Below, piece after piece: positions 17,764-26,469 of a DNA stretch of 64,000 nt (position 1 is the first letter of the stretch; every line of letters begins with the position of its first letter). The notes beneath the pieces are model-generated. The model did no database searches. It saw only the letters and a program-made list of their open reading frames with translations, and had not been told where the DNA came from. The DNA comes from [Clostridium] innocuum. Lineage in GTDB: Bacteria; Bacillota_I; Bacilli_A; Erysipelotrichales; Erysipelotrichaceae. Both the position numbers and the translations under genes were made by a program. Location: contig CP048838.1 in assembly GCA_012317185.1 (NCBI GenBank), positions 4,402,001 through 4,466,000 on the forward strand. The letters are read 5' to 3'.

Positions 17764-18564
17764 CTAGGCTGTGAAGATGCCGGTGGCAGCTCCGATCATG
17801 GATGCCACGATGATGAACAGAATCATCCAGGTCATTTTCACCTTCTTCACCTTCATGAAGTAATATATAATTCCTACAGCAGCTACCGGTAAAAGTGCCG
17901 GCATAACACCGTCAATCAGCTCCTGAACCTTCATGACGACATCTCCGTTTTTAAACTGCAAACCGGTGCTGAGCTTTACGACGGTCGCAACCAGAGAGCC
18001 GACCACGGTCAGACCGAGAACGGAACAGGCCTCGGTAAAGACCGTTATCTGTTTACCGAATTTGGTGATAACATTGACACCCATACCGTATCCCCACTCA
18101 TACTGAAGAATACGGACTACCAGGAACACAAAGGTAAATGCCGCCCATAGGAAGATTCCCAGTGGATTTCCCTCCATCCCCATGCTTGCCGCAATGGATC
18201 CGAAAATTGTAGGTATCATTGCCCAGCCGATGGTATCGCCGATACCGGCCAGCGGTCCCATCAGACCAACCTTGAAGTCGTTGACTGCATCCAGTGAGGA
18301 AATACCGCCTTCATCCTCAATACCCAGAGCTGCACCGATCACAAACGGTGAAATCCACGGCATGGTGTTGTAGTAACGCATATAATTCAGACAGGATTTC
18401 TTCAAATCCTCATCATCCGGATACATCTTCCGTAAGCATGGATATACGGAAAACAATGTAGAAGGTGCCAGCTGTGTTTCATAGTTGAATGTGGAAATAC
18501 CAATCAGCCATCTCCATGCTGCCTTACGCAAATCCTTTTTTGTTAAAACCTTTTCCTTACTCAT
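17764..18564 (-). CDS. PTS mannose-family EIID component
   Basis: About 266 residues. ITKKDL-like N-terminus (LTKKDLRKAAWRWL), then NYETQLAPS, the VGLMGPLAGIGDTIGW signature and hydrophobic C-terminal segments, all characteristic of EIID-Man. With IIC it forms the membrane channel for sugar entry and phosphorylation. ATG 18564 is chosen for the AGGAGG 9 bp upstream; a longer frame to 18588 lacks one. The start lies inside the IIC gene by 8 bp, indicating coupling. The ceramidase-like gene follows at 16 bp. Confidence 0.92.
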   Translation of the reverse strand: MSKEKVLTKKDLRKAAWRWLIGISTFNYETQLAPSTLFSVYPCLRKMYPDDEDLKKSCLNYMRYYNTMPWISPFVIGAALGIEDEGGISSLDAVNDFKVGLMGPLAGIGDTIGWAMIPTIFGSIAASMGMEGNPLGIFLWAAFTFVFLVVRILQYEWGYGMGVNVITKFGKQITVFTEACSVLGLTVVGSLVATVVKLSTGLQFKNGDVVMKVQELIDGVMPALLPVAAVGIIYYFMKVKKVKMTWMILFIIVASMIGAATGIFTA

Positions 18565-19336
18565 CTTCCAATCCTCCTGCGACAGCACCTGCAGCTGCAG
18601 TTCCCGCCTTCATCTGATTTTTGTAAATTTCATATGCCCCTGCAAGTCCGATTGCCGCAATACCAAGCACCGGAACCTTCAGATAAGCTGCCAGCACAAA
18701 GCCGACCAGCAGAAAGGACCAGTATTTTCCCAGCGGCATATACATTAACAGCATCGCCATACCGACACCGGGAAGAACACCGCCGGCGATCGTTAAGCCG
18801 GTGGTAAACCAGGCAGGCATGAAATCCAGTATCGCATTGACAACTGTAGGTCCTGCGACAATACAAACCAGAACCGGAACAGCGGAGCACAGACCATAGA
18901 AGACCGGTGAAATTTTAATCATATTCAGTGCTGACTGGAACTTACCTTCTTCGATAAGAGATGTTTCCTTTCTCATCAGGAAGCCGTTGAAAATTTTGTA
19001 AATAACGTCAAAGTTTACCCCAAGCATGGCAACCGGAAGACCGATGGCAAGACCTGCCTCCATGCCTTTTCCTGTTGTAACCGCAATCGTTGTCGCGATG
19101 ATGGCCGCAATCGGATAATCCGGCATGGAGGATCCGCCTACTGCCACGACCCCCATAGACATCAGCTGCATGGTAGCTCCGATGCTCAACCCTGTTGTCG
19201 GATCTCCCACAACCAGACCGGTGAGCCAGCCGCAGATAATCGTATTGAATGCAAACAGCTGTGTTGTTACGGTATCTGTCATTTTCAGATACGCAATCAG
19301 TGTGATAAAGACAATCTGTAGTATTGATAATTCCAT
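18557..19336 (-). CDS. PTS mannose-family EIIC component
   Basis: 259 residues, almost entirely hydrophobic, with LTGLVVGDPTTGLSIGATMQLMSMG near the N-terminus (the EIIC-Man signature region) and AAIIATTIAVTTGKGMEAG. It forms the membrane permease with IID. GGAGGAGAAAAAGG precedes ATG 19336, 13 bp after the IIB stop. Its C-terminus ends Ala/Gly-rich and overlaps the IID start. Confidence 0.93.
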   Translation of the reverse strand: MELSILQIVFITLIAYLKMTDTVTTQLFAFNTIICGWLTGLVVGDPTTGLSIGATMQLMSMGVVAVGGSSMPDYPIAAIIATTIAVTTGKGMEAGLAIGLPVAMLGVNFDVIYKIFNGFLMRKETSLIEEGKFQSALNMIKISPVFYGLCSAVPVLVCIVAGPTVVNAILDFMPAWFTTGLTIAGGVLPGVGMAMLLMYMPLGKYWSFLLVGFVLAAYLKVPVLGIAAIGLAGAYEIYKNQMKAGTAAAGAVAGGLEDE

Positions 19337-19349
19337 CCTTTTTCTCCTC

Positions 19350-19829
19350 CTACAATTCCATTGCGTGTGACAGCTTTACAGCTTTATCCGTTGTTGTGAA
19401 CTGCACATCCACTTCGCATCCGTTTTCCATCAGCTTCTTATAAATTGGCTTTTCCTCATCCTTCACAGAAGCTCTGGAGCTGACCTTCGTTCCGCTATCG
19501 CGATCACGGGTAATACCGATGACGATTCTCGGAATCTTCTGTCCGGCTTCCTGAAGTCTTAGAAACACCCCCGGATCTTCGCATACCACAAATACCTTGT
19601 GATCATCATACTTCCCTGCCTTGAAATTCTTCATGGCTGTTTCCTCAGTGATGATCGAGCATGCCATGCCGGCAGGCTTTCCAAGTCGCATGCTTTCCTT
19701 GATGATCGGATCATTTGCCGTACGATCATCGATCACCATCACCCGCTGAGCGCCGGACTGCGGTGCCCACATGGTTGCCACAATACCATGCAGCAGGCGG
19801 TAATCCACTCTGCCCAATACAATACTCAT
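19350..19829 (-). CDS. PTS mannose-family EIIB component
   Basis: 159 residues starting at the ATG at 19829, which has AAGGAGG 7-8 bp upstream; a longer frame to 19865 has no such site. The phosphorylated His is in RVDYRLLHGIVATMW near residue 14, and VMVIDDRTANDPIIKESMRLGKP is the conserved family region. It takes phosphate from EIIA and transfers it to the incoming sugar. It is the first gene of the operon, about 63 nt after the predicted start site of the sigma-54 promoter at 19903-19919. Confidence 0.93.
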   Translation of the reverse strand: MSIVLGRVDYRLLHGIVATMWAPQSGAQRVMVIDDRTANDPIIKESMRLGKPAGMACSIITEETAMKNFKAGKYDDHKVFVVCEDPGVFLRLQEAGQKIPRIVIGITRDRDSGTKVSSRASVKDEEKPIYKKLMENGCEVDVQFTTTDKAVKLSHAMEL

Positions 19830-19902
19830 TACATTTCCTCCTTCGCATGTCAGAATCCGACGCATGATGAGTTCTGCGTCTGTTCTGCTTCACCATTCCT
19901 CC

Positions 19903-19919
19903 AGCAATTCCCATGCCAA
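19903..19919 (-). promoter_or_regulatory. Sigma-54 (-24/-12) promoter of the first PTS operon
   Basis: Read on the minus strand the site is TTGGCATGGGAATTGCT. The GG and GC doublets are exactly 12 bp apart, and TGGCA-N6-TTGC matches the RpoN consensus. It lies about 75 bp upstream of the IIB start and downstream of the LevR gene, which supplies the activator. No sigma-A promoter of similar quality was seen in this gap. Confidence 0.85.
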
Positions 19920-19960
19920 CCTTTCAAAAACCTTTGTTTACAGGCTTTTTCAACAATTAA

Positions 19961-19988
19961 GGACACTATATTTTAAAACTTAACACTA
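19961..19988 (-). promoter_or_regulatory. Probable LevR upstream activator site (paired TAGTGT)
   Basis: On the minus strand two TAGTGT hexamers lie 20 bp apart, around an AAGTTTTAAAATA core. They are about 40-70 bp upstream of the -24/-12 promoter, where a bacterial enhancer-binding protein would sit. The same hexamer recurs three times at 20-21 bp spacing ahead of the ydjC-levR transcript (23625-23672), in that case on the plus strand. The shared motif suggests one regulator binding both. Confidence 0.6.
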
Positions 19989-20061
19989 GGAGTTATCAGT
20001 AATCGCCCATGTAGGAATCAATGAAAACGGATGGAATTATCGGGACGATTACCCCTGGCGC

Positions 20062-22791
20062 CTACTGCATGTTTCGAATATAGATACAGATATACTCAAT
20101 TTCCTCAATCGAGATGGAAACACTATAATACTTTTCCACTTTTTCAAATGCGGCTTTTATACAAAGAATAAACTCCTGCATTTCACGACTGCATTCCGCA
20201 TAGCTTTTCACATAATCCTCAGCCCCCTCACGGGTTACCAGACGTTCAATCAGACAGCAGACATGCACATAAAGACCAAAGCACATATTATAGCTGAACA
20301 TCCTGTTCATTTCCTTCTGCAGTCGGTCAATCGCATCTGCGACATGCCGGAGCAGCTTATCCGGATTCAGGATGGTCAGATTTCCGATGATATTAGACAG
20401 GGAAAAATTTTTCAGGATATTTCTTCGAAACTGCTCCATTGCTTCCTCATTGAGCAGGTCTTTGAAATGAATCGTTAAAACATCAAACGAATTGTTCATA
20501 ATCAGCTCTTCCACCGGTATGAATTTTATGTTGTCAATGTTGGGATTAAGTGTACCGACAATGCATACGACCTCATAGCGGTCAAAGAAATCATCCTCCA
20601 TGCGGTTCTCCAGCAATGTTGAATAATCATAGGTAAGCACACGTACAGGAAGATTTTTCGGAAGGGAATCCTCCAGTATCGTTTTCAGCTTTTCCGCAGT
20701 TCCGATACCGGTGGCACAGGAACATAAAATTGCTTTTTCCCGTACCTTGCTTTCCAAAATCTCTACATGCATGTCACACGTTTCCCGGTATGCCTCAAAA
20801 ATTTTCTTCAAAGGTACATCCTTACGGAGTGCGTCTCCAATCTGCAGTGCCATCCTTGTACTGACATCACTGGCAATGGCGACATTTGCCCGCGATATAT
20901 CCGAAACTCCCCTGTGTATCTCCTTTAGACTGCCCATATCAACCAGCAATACGAGATCGCGATATTCTCCCCGCTTTCTCAGAAAATCATTCAGCTTTTT
21001 CACGATGGTTTCCGTAGTCGTATCCAGCGGCATATCAATGGCATCATACACATACTGATCCAGCATCTGATTTACTGCATTCGCTATGGAGGAGGCAGTC
21101 GCATAGCCATGTGCCAGAATGATGCCGATGCGTTTATTGATGTCTTTGCTGCGGTGATACATATGCATGATTAAGGTGAAAATCGCCGCAATAAAAGGGC
21201 GCAGTTCAATGTCAAGATGCAGCTTCAGCACCTCACTGATTTCCGAGACAATGGCATATTCCCGCATGAATTTCTTTTCTATGATACCGGTAAAATTATC
21301 ACATTCCTCAGAAAAGGTATCAAAATATTCCTCCATCTCTCTATAGGACTGCATACAGTCACGGATCATAAGGGACATGGAATATATCTCGTTCGTCTGA
21401 AAGGAATACCCGTATTTTTCCGAAATCATTTCCACAATAGCCTTCAGTGACTTCATAATATACGTATTCGTCGGGTCTTTGATATTCCGATTATCAAAAA
21501 GAACCGAATTAAAATAATGCTCCACATCCACGGTGCATTTCTCGATAAACTTCGGCATCAGAATACGGTTATTCTGTAGATCCCTGAGGTGTCCGAGCAG
21601 TGTCGCAAACAATGTGGTCTGCGGCAGACTGTCGGATGCATGCTGCTTCAGCTGATCCAGTGAAAGCATCTGATGCCTGTCAAATAAAATGCTGTTTCGA
21701 TCAATGTGATGATTAGAAATAATCTTACCCGGCAGGTTCAGCGTATGAATCTCCAGTACTCCTTCTTTTTTGTTGTGAAACAGTGAATTCATACACGTTG
21801 CCTGTACAACATTGAACAGCTCACCGACATTCCCTGTATATCTGGCATTCAATAGTGCATTGAAGGCAGTATTGCTGATAGTGATATTCCTGCGCATTTT
21901 CTTCGCTTCGATATCCAGTGCCTCAACAAGGATTGAGGTCTTTTCTTTGATGCCGCGGTCCTCCAGCGACGGTATTTCTATACGTACGGGAATCCTTCGC
22001 AGCAGCGTTTTTAACAGCACCGTTTCTGGATCCTCGGTTGTCGCAAATACCAGAAGCACTATACTGTGATACTGATGCTCGTTGTCTCCCAGCATGCGGT
22101 AATTGCCGTTATCCATAAACAGGAACAGCTTTTCCTGACATTCCGGACGCAGACAGTGAACCTCATCCAGAAACAGGACACCACCCTCCGCAGCCTTGAT
22201 CATCCCTACATTATCACATTCCGCACCGGTAAAGGCTCCCTTCTTATAACCAAACAGGTTTGCGGTTATCAGCTCCGGATTGTTTGCATATTCGCTGCAG
22301 TTTACATGAAGAAAGGCAGCGTTGTCCTTGAGGATTTTATGATTGATACCATATTCGTACATCATTGCCGCAATGCTGCTTTTTCCTGTTCCGGTTGGTC
22401 CATACAGCAGTGTCGGAAGTCCGTGCGGCGGATAGGATATACTGGCTTTGCATTTGTCCACAACATCACGCAGAGAGCCCTTCTGACCGATCAGTTTTTC
22501 AAAATCGGATGTATTCTGTCCCTGAATGATTGATCTTAGCTCATCAAAAGAGGTCAGCAGGTTCTTATCCACCCGTATGGAATATTTTTCTTCAAGTGCC
22601 TCCCGGTCAAGAAACACAACCGGACGGGTATTTATTTTGATAAATGTTCCATCATTATAGTATTCATTCAGATACTGTGATATCCAGTTTCTGCTGAGTC
22701 CCAGCTGTGTCCCCAGCTGAGAAGCATTGTTCAGCTTATACTTTTCATGTATCGTATTCTCTTTCACAAGCTTACGCAAATTGTCTTCCAT
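20062..22791 (-). CDS. LevR-type sigma-54 activator 1 (AAA+, PRD, PTS domains)
   Basis: 909 residues. An N-terminal winged-helix/HTH occupies about 15-50. The AAA+ sigma-54 interaction domain has Walker A GPTGTGKS (131-138), the sigma-54-contacting GAFTGA loop (185-190) and Walker B VLFLDE (205-210). PRD domains and an EIIA-Man-like domain with GIILAHGYATA follow, then an EIIB-Gat-like domain with ILCSCATGIGTAEK and a second PRD with LYVHVCCLIERL. This is the full LevR architecture: a PTS-phosphorylation-controlled activator that drives RNAP-sigma-54 by ATP hydrolysis. It follows the YdjC gene at 5 bp and precedes the PTS operon, whose -24/-12 promoter it should activate. Confidence 0.95.
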   Translation of the reverse strand: MEDNLRKLVKENTIHEKYKLNNASQLGTQLGLSRNWISQYLNEYYNDGTFIKINTRPVVFLDREALEEKYSIRVDKNLLTSFDELRSIIQGQNTSDFEKLIGQKGSLRDVVDKCKASISYPPHGLPTLLYGPTGTGKSSIAAMMYEYGINHKILKDNAAFLHVNCSEYANNPELITANLFGYKKGAFTGAECDNVGMIKAAEGGVLFLDEVHCLRPECQEKLFLFMDNGNYRMLGDNEHQYHSIVLLVFATTEDPETVLLKTLLRRIPVRIEIPSLEDRGIKEKTSILVEALDIEAKKMRRNITISNTAFNALLNARYTGNVGELFNVVQATCMNSLFHNKKEGVLEIHTLNLPGKIISNHHIDRNSILFDRHQMLSLDQLKQHASDSLPQTTLFATLLGHLRDLQNNRILMPKFIEKCTVDVEHYFNSVLFDNRNIKDPTNTYIMKSLKAIVEMISEKYGYSFQTNEIYSMSLMIRDCMQSYREMEEYFDTFSEECDNFTGIIEKKFMREYAIVSEISEVLKLHLDIELRPFIAAIFTLIMHMYHRSKDINKRIGIILAHGYATASSIANAVNQMLDQYVYDAIDMPLDTTTETIVKKLNDFLRKRGEYRDLVLLVDMGSLKEIHRGVSDISRANVAIASDVSTRMALQIGDALRKDVPLKKIFEAYRETCDMHVEILESKVREKAILCSCATGIGTAEKLKTILEDSLPKNLPVRVLTYDYSTLLENRMEDDFFDRYEVVCIVGTLNPNIDNIKFIPVEELIMNNSFDVLTIHFKDLLNEEAMEQFRRNILKNFSLSNIIGNLTILNPDKLLRHVADAIDRLQKEMNRMFSYNMCFGLYVHVCCLIERLVTREGAEDYVKSYAECSREMQEFILCIKAAFEKVEKYYSVSISIEEIEYICIYIRNMQ

Positions 22792-22796
22792 GTTAC

Positions 22797-23534
22797 CTAC
22801 AGCTCCTTAAATGACAACAATGTATGTTGTTTCAGATATTCTTTAACTTCAGCATCACAAAGTAAGGCAGTATCCAGACAGCGGTTTACAGTCAGCGATG
22901 ATGTACGGATCACATCATAATCCAGATAGCCCGGATGAAAGACAATCAAACTGATACGGTCACTGTAGTTCAGATAGGATTTAAAAAATTGCACAAAGGG
23001 CAGCTTCTGCTTATAAAACTCTGTGTTGGTGTAATCTGTCTGTATCCCCTGCCAGCGGGTATCCTCAATATGTCCTTTTATATCGATTCCATAAGCATCC
23101 GCAATATCGCAGATGGCTTTTTCTGTTGTCCCTGTGCATACCGCATGAGCATCTATATAATCCGGTAATCTGCCGCAGATGGACAAAAACTGTTCCACCT
23201 GTGCTTTCACTTCCACAACGGTATCCTCATATACGAAGTTATCTATTCCCTCTTCCATTTCTCTTCTTCTGACGCGGGAGGATAGGAACTTCCCATCCAT
23301 ATTCAAAAGTGAGGGAATCTGTTCCGGTCTGGCACAGGGGCTTCCCAGAATCAGATTGATATGAAGTCCTAACGTGACATTTTCTTCTCTGATCATATCG
23401 AAGGCTTGTTTCGCATAAGGCATATTGCTCATCAGCCCGATGTTTTTCACAAGACCTCCCTGGAATGCCTTCAAAATACCGTAGTTTACAGCTTCACTAA
23501 ATCCAAAATCATCCGCACGTATTATCATTTTCAT
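22797..23534 (-). CDS. YdjC/ChbG-family carbohydrate deacetylase
   Basis: About 245 residues. MKMIIRADDFG at the N-terminus, GLHINLILGSP and YIDAHAVCTGTTEK carry the Asp and His residues that bind the metal in YdjC/ChbG enzymes, and LIVFHPGYLDYD is the C-terminal block. ChbG removes an acetyl group from chitooligosaccharide or its phosphate. ATG 23534 is preferred, 6 bp after TAGGTG; the frame extends to a GTG at 23543. It is co-transcribed with the LevR gene. Its presence suggests that the sugar imported by the neighbouring PTS is N-acetylated or otherwise amidated, which would also suit the ceramidase-like amidohydrolase. Inference only. Confidence 0.85.
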   Translation of the reverse strand: MKMIIRADDFGFSEAVNYGILKAFQGGLVKNIGLMSNMPYAKQAFDMIREENVTLGLHINLILGSPCARPEQIPSLLNMDGKFLSSRVRRREMEEGIDNFVYEDTVVEVKAQVEQFLSICGRLPDYIDAHAVCTGTTEKAICDIADAYGIDIKGHIEDTRWQGIQTDYTNTEFYKQKLPFVQFFKSYLNYSDRISLIVFHPGYLDYDVIRTSSLTVNRCLDTALLCDAEVKEYLKQHTLLSFKEL

Positions 23535-23624
23535 ATCCAACACCTACTTCTCTATATTAAAAATAACGCAATCCTGCATGGTTGTAAATGAAAACGAGAT
23601 GGATAGATATGGAAAAATGTAGAA

Positions 23625-23672
23625 TAGTGTTAAGCAGAGAATAGATAGTGTCGTTTTAAAACACATAGTGTC
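23625..23672. promoter_or_regulatory. Triple TAGTGT direct repeat upstream of ydjC-levR
   Basis: TAGTGT starts at 23625, 23646 and 23666, a spacing of 21 and 20 bp, or two helical turns, so all three lie on one face of the DNA. It is about 90-140 bp ahead of the YdjC start. A likely sigma-A promoter (TTTACA-N17-TATTTT on the minus strand, about 23560-23590) lies between. The hexamer matches the pair upstream of the PTS sigma-54 promoter. Likely autoregulatory binding sites. Confidence 0.55.
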
Positions 23673-23765
23673 TTTATGTCTACTGTTTATCATTTTTTAC
23701 AGTTTAAATTACTAATTTCTTTAAAATTATATATGTCCTTATTCCTTATCTTTATAAATCTTCTC

Positions 23766-23807
23766 AAATGTCCGAATAGCCCCGATTTATCAGCTATTCG
23801 GACATTT
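23766..23807. terminator. 15-bp perfect inverted repeat, probable terminator
   Basis: AAATGTCCGAATAGC and its exact complement are separated by 12 nt and followed on the plus strand by TGCTTTT. It lies between the ydjC-levR promoter region and the integrase remnant, at the left edge of the decayed element. It may be a terminator or an old element end. Confidence 0.55.
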
Positions 23808-23891
23808 TGCTTTTATGATAAACCTCACATTTCAAGGTCTAACTTCTTATATTTTTCCTATCAAACGTGGTTAAAATCGTGGTAAATACTT

Positions 23892-24278
23892 CTATGCAAT
23901 TAGACGCTGAACCTCTGATTTTACGGTATCTATGGACTCATGAGCGTACCAGTTCATCGTGATACTCATGTTTGAATTCCCCATGAAATACTGTAAATCC
24001 TTTGGGTTCATATTCTCACTTGCCAGCCATGTGCAGAACGTATGGCGTAGCATATGCGGTGTGATATATGGCAAGGGTTTGTCCTTGTGGTGCTTGTTAT
24101 ACTTCTTTACCATACGGACAAATAACGTTGTGTAATCAATCGCCACCTTTGGCTTGCACCACCTACAGTAGCAAGGCTTTTGACAGGACTTTTTCTTTAC
24201 TGTTTTGAGGCAATCAAGAGGAATAAAGGGGTAGTTTATTGCCACGAGAATAATGTGAAAACCATGTATCGTAAACAC
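23892..24278 (-). pseudogene. Truncated tyrosine integrase (C-terminal part)
   Basis: The last 75 or so residues match the C-terminal catalytic part of Tn916/Tn1549-type integrases: KPKVAIDYTTLFVRMVKKYNK, then ITPHMLRHTFCTW (the HxLR box), MNPKDLQYFMG and the tyrosine in MNWYAHES. The residues before this (about 1-45) do not look like integrase, and the N-terminal and core-binding domains are missing. The usual GHS is GNS here, so a catalytic His is replaced by Asn. The piece marks the left end of a decayed integrative element and is unlikely to be active. Confidence 0.8.
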
Positions 24279-24325
24279 TAGTATTACAGTTCTTTTCTAC
24301 TTTTAGAAATATAATTAAAAAACTC

Positions 24326-24354
24326 TTGACATCTGTATTTGTATCGAATATATT
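24326..24354 (+). promoter_or_regulatory. Sigma-A promoter of the GntR-ABC module
   Basis: TTGACA (24326-24331) and TATATT (24349-24354) with 17-bp spacing, about 55 bp ahead of the GntR start. It is one of the best sigma-A matches in the window. Confidence 0.8.
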
Positions 24355-24372
24355 ATAAGCGTAATCTAGTTA

Positions 24373-24386
24373 GTTACTCAAGTAAC
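24373..24386. promoter_or_regulatory. Palindromic operator for the GntR repressor
   Basis: GTTACT-CA-AGTAAC, a 6-bp perfect inverted repeat about 19 bp after the -10 box and 24 bp before the GntR start. This position would block transcription, consistent with autorepression by a YtrA-type GntR protein. Confidence 0.6.
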
Positions 24387-24409
24387 AAACAGACAAACAA
24401 AGGGGTGAT

Positions 24410-24796
24410 ATGGTGCATATTGATACAAACACAGATAAGCCTATATTCATTCAAATAGCCGAACAACTTGAAGACGCTATATTCGTAGGGACATTTCCAG
24501 AGGAAACAAAGATACCCTCTACAAATGAAATATCTGCCCTATTGAATATCAATCCCCATACGGTATTAAAAGGAATGAATATGCTTGTAGATGAAGAAAT
24601 CATATATAAGAGAAGAGGTTTAGGAATGTATGTAAAAGAGGGTGCAGTTATGAAGATACGCACAAAGCGACAAGGACAGTTTTTTGACCAGTATATCGCA
24701 ACACTGGTTACGGAAGCGTCTAAATTAGATATGACAAAAGAAGAAGTAATTCAGTTAATAGAAAGGGGCTACAGCAATGAATGCAATTCAAATTAA
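24410..24796 (+). CDS. YtrA-type GntR repressor
   Basis: 128 residues. The N-terminal GntR winged helix has KPIFIQIAEQLEDAI, TKIPSTNEISALLNINPHTV and YKRRGLGMYV, followed by the short helical tail of the YtrA subfamily rather than a large ligand domain. YtrA proteins usually repress an ABC exporter encoded directly downstream and respond to cell-envelope antibiotics. Here the gene overlaps the ABC ATPase gene by 20 bp. A strong promoter and palindromic operator lie upstream. The module is AT-rich compared with the chromosome around it, in line with carriage on an integrative element. Confidence 0.88.
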   Translation: MVHIDTNTDKPIFIQIAEQLEDAIFVGTFPEETKIPSTNEISALLNINPHTVLKGMNMLVDEEIIYKRRGLGMYVKEGAVMKIRTKRQGQFFDQYIATLVTEASKLDMTKEEVIQLIERGYSNECNSN

Positions 24797-25634
24797 AAAT
24801 ATAACAAAATCATATAATGATATTAAGGCATTAGACAATGTTTCATTCTCTTTTGAGTTTGGAAAAATCTACGGTTTTTTGGGAAGAAACGGAGCTGGAA
24901 AATCTACTCTTATCAATATTATTGCAAATCGTGTTTTTGCTGATAAAGGCGATATTTTAATTGATGATATTACAGCTAAGGAAAATATAGCAGTACAAGA
25001 AAAAATCTTTTGTATGAGTGAGGCAGATTTATACGATAAGGATTTAAAAATTAAAGAACATTTTAAGTGGATAAACCGCTTTTATGAAACCTTTGATATG
25101 AACAAAGCCATTGAAATTTCGGAAAAATTCAATTTGAATACAAACAAAAAATTTAAAGCATTGTCAAAAGGCTATCAGTCAATTTTTAAATTAACTGTTG
25201 CTTTATCTCTTAATGTTCCGTATATCATTTTCGATGAACCAGTTTTAGGGTTAGATGCTAACCATAGAGAACTTTTTTATAACTTACTTTTGAAAGAATA
25301 TGAAAATGATGAACGTACTTTTATTATTGCAACACATTTGATTGAAGAAGTTGCTAATATTGTTGAAGAAGTCGTGTTAATTGACGAAGGGAAAGTGTTA
25401 TTGCAAGCGAATGTTGGAACTTTATTAGAAACGGGTTACAGCGTATCTGGTGTTGCACAAGAGGTAGACAACTATTGCGTTGATAAAAATGTTATCGGCT
25501 ATGATGAATTAGGCGGTTTGAAAATTGCTTATATCTTAGGTGGAAAAACAATTACAAAAAATAGCAATTTACAAATTTCAACGATGAACCTACAAAAATT
25601 ATTTGTCAAATTAACAGAGAAAGGCGGTCAATAA
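24777..25634 (+). CDS. ABC transporter ATP-binding protein
   Basis: 285 residues. Walker A GRNGAGKST (about 38-46), the signature region reads ALSKGYQS in place of LSGGQ, and Walker B is YIIFDEPVLGLD followed by the switch His in IATHLIEE. The last 80 residues form an accessory region after the D-loop, as in exporters of the BcrA/YtrB type. It pairs with the permease at 25636 and is controlled by the GntR repressor with which it overlaps. The likely role is export of, or resistance to, an envelope-active peptide or antibiotic; this is inference from the module type. Confidence 0.9.
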   Translation: MNAIQIKNITKSYNDIKALDNVSFSFEFGKIYGFLGRNGAGKSTLINIIANRVFADKGDILIDDITAKENIAVQEKIFCMSEADLYDKDLKIKEHFKWINRFYETFDMNKAIEISEKFNLNTNKKFKALSKGYQSIFKLTVALSLNVPYIIFDEPVLGLDANHRELFYNLLLKEYENDERTFIIATHLIEEVANIVEEVVLIDEGKVLLQANVGTLLETGYSVSGVAQEVDNYCVDKNVIGYDELGGLKIAYILGGKTITKNSNLQISTMNLQKLFVKLTEKGGQ

Positions 25635-25635
25635 T

Positions 25636-26358
25636 ATGAAAAAATTAAAATCAGTTATTCAATATGAGTGTGCAACTTCTTTCAAATATATTTGGCTGTT
25701 TTATGGAATACAGTATGCTTTTGTTACTCTTATCACTCTCATTCTTGCAATAAGTGCAGGAACATTTGAAGATATAGGTACAAATACTTTAGAAATCAAC
25801 ACTTTAGTATATGTCGGTGTATTAGGTGTATTAGGATATAATCAAGATTTTAAGATGTTATTACAGAATGGATTTACACGTAAAGTGATATTTGGTGCAA
25901 CATTCTCTATGTTCTGTTTTATTTCAGGAACAATGGCATTTATAGATACTATAGTCGGCAATCTTCTTCATTATTTTAATAATGATTATAGTTCTCTTTA
26001 TAGTGGAATATATGGATATGACAATATATTTATGAACTGGTTATGGCTGTTTCTTGTATATGTGTTAGTCTGTTGCTTACTATACTTAGCTATTTTGGTA
26101 ATCAATAAAGTTGGAAAAACAATTTCAATATACTTAGGTGTTGCTCTTGGTGGGATTGTCTTAATCGTAATTGCGTTATTCAGATATGTTTTTTCAGCAG
26201 AAACAATAAGAAATATTTTTGAATTTTTGACAAAGGCAATGGGATTTATGACAGATGGAACAATCAATTATCTATTACCTGCTTTGGCTTTATTACTATT
26301 GATTACTGTTTTAGGAAGCTGTTCTTATGCTATCATTCGTAGAACAGAATTAAAATAA
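25636..26358 (+). CDS. ABC-2-like permease of the GntR-ABC module
   Basis: 240 residues with about six hydrophobic segments (near 20-40, 55-70, 90-115, 135-160, 170-190 and 210-232) and no other recognisable motif. It starts one base after the ATPase stop, behind GGCGGTCAATA. It has the size and topology expected of the membrane half of a small ABC-2 exporter. The sequence is AT-rich. A strong terminator follows about 110 bp downstream. Confidence 0.8.
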   Translation: MKKLKSVIQYECATSFKYIWLFYGIQYAFVTLITLILAISAGTFEDIGTNTLEINTLVYVGVLGVLGYNQDFKMLLQNGFTRKVIFGATFSMFCFISGTMAFIDTIVGNLLHYFNNDYSSLYSGIYGYDNIFMNWLWLFLVYVLVCCLLYLAILVINKVGKTISIYLGVALGGIVLIVIALFRYVFSAETIRNIFEFLTKAMGFMTDGTINYLLPALALLLLITVLGSCSYAIIRRTELK

Positions 26359-26378
26359 ACTCACAAAGGAAGTGTCAT

Positions 26379-26423
26379 ATGAAACGCTTTAAATATAATC
26401 CGACATCTTCAAATCAACTTTAA
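26379..26423 (+). pseudogene. 14-codon truncated gene start
   Basis: An ATG preceded by AAAGGAAG opens a 14-codon frame (MKRFKYNPTSSNQL) that stops abruptly, followed by a frame-less stretch. It looks like the beginning of a gene lost by deletion inside the decayed element. A genuine tiny peptide cannot be excluded. Confidence 0.3.
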
Positions 26424-26469
26424 TGATACAATTTTTAAAACCATAAATGAATATTTATCAGTTTTAATG

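Noticed and set aside
23560..23585. ATGCAGGATTGC ahead of ydjC considered as a sigma-54 promoter
   Set aside because: There is no GG at the -24 position relative to the GC. A sigma-A pair TTTACA-N17-TATTTT in the same stretch fits better.
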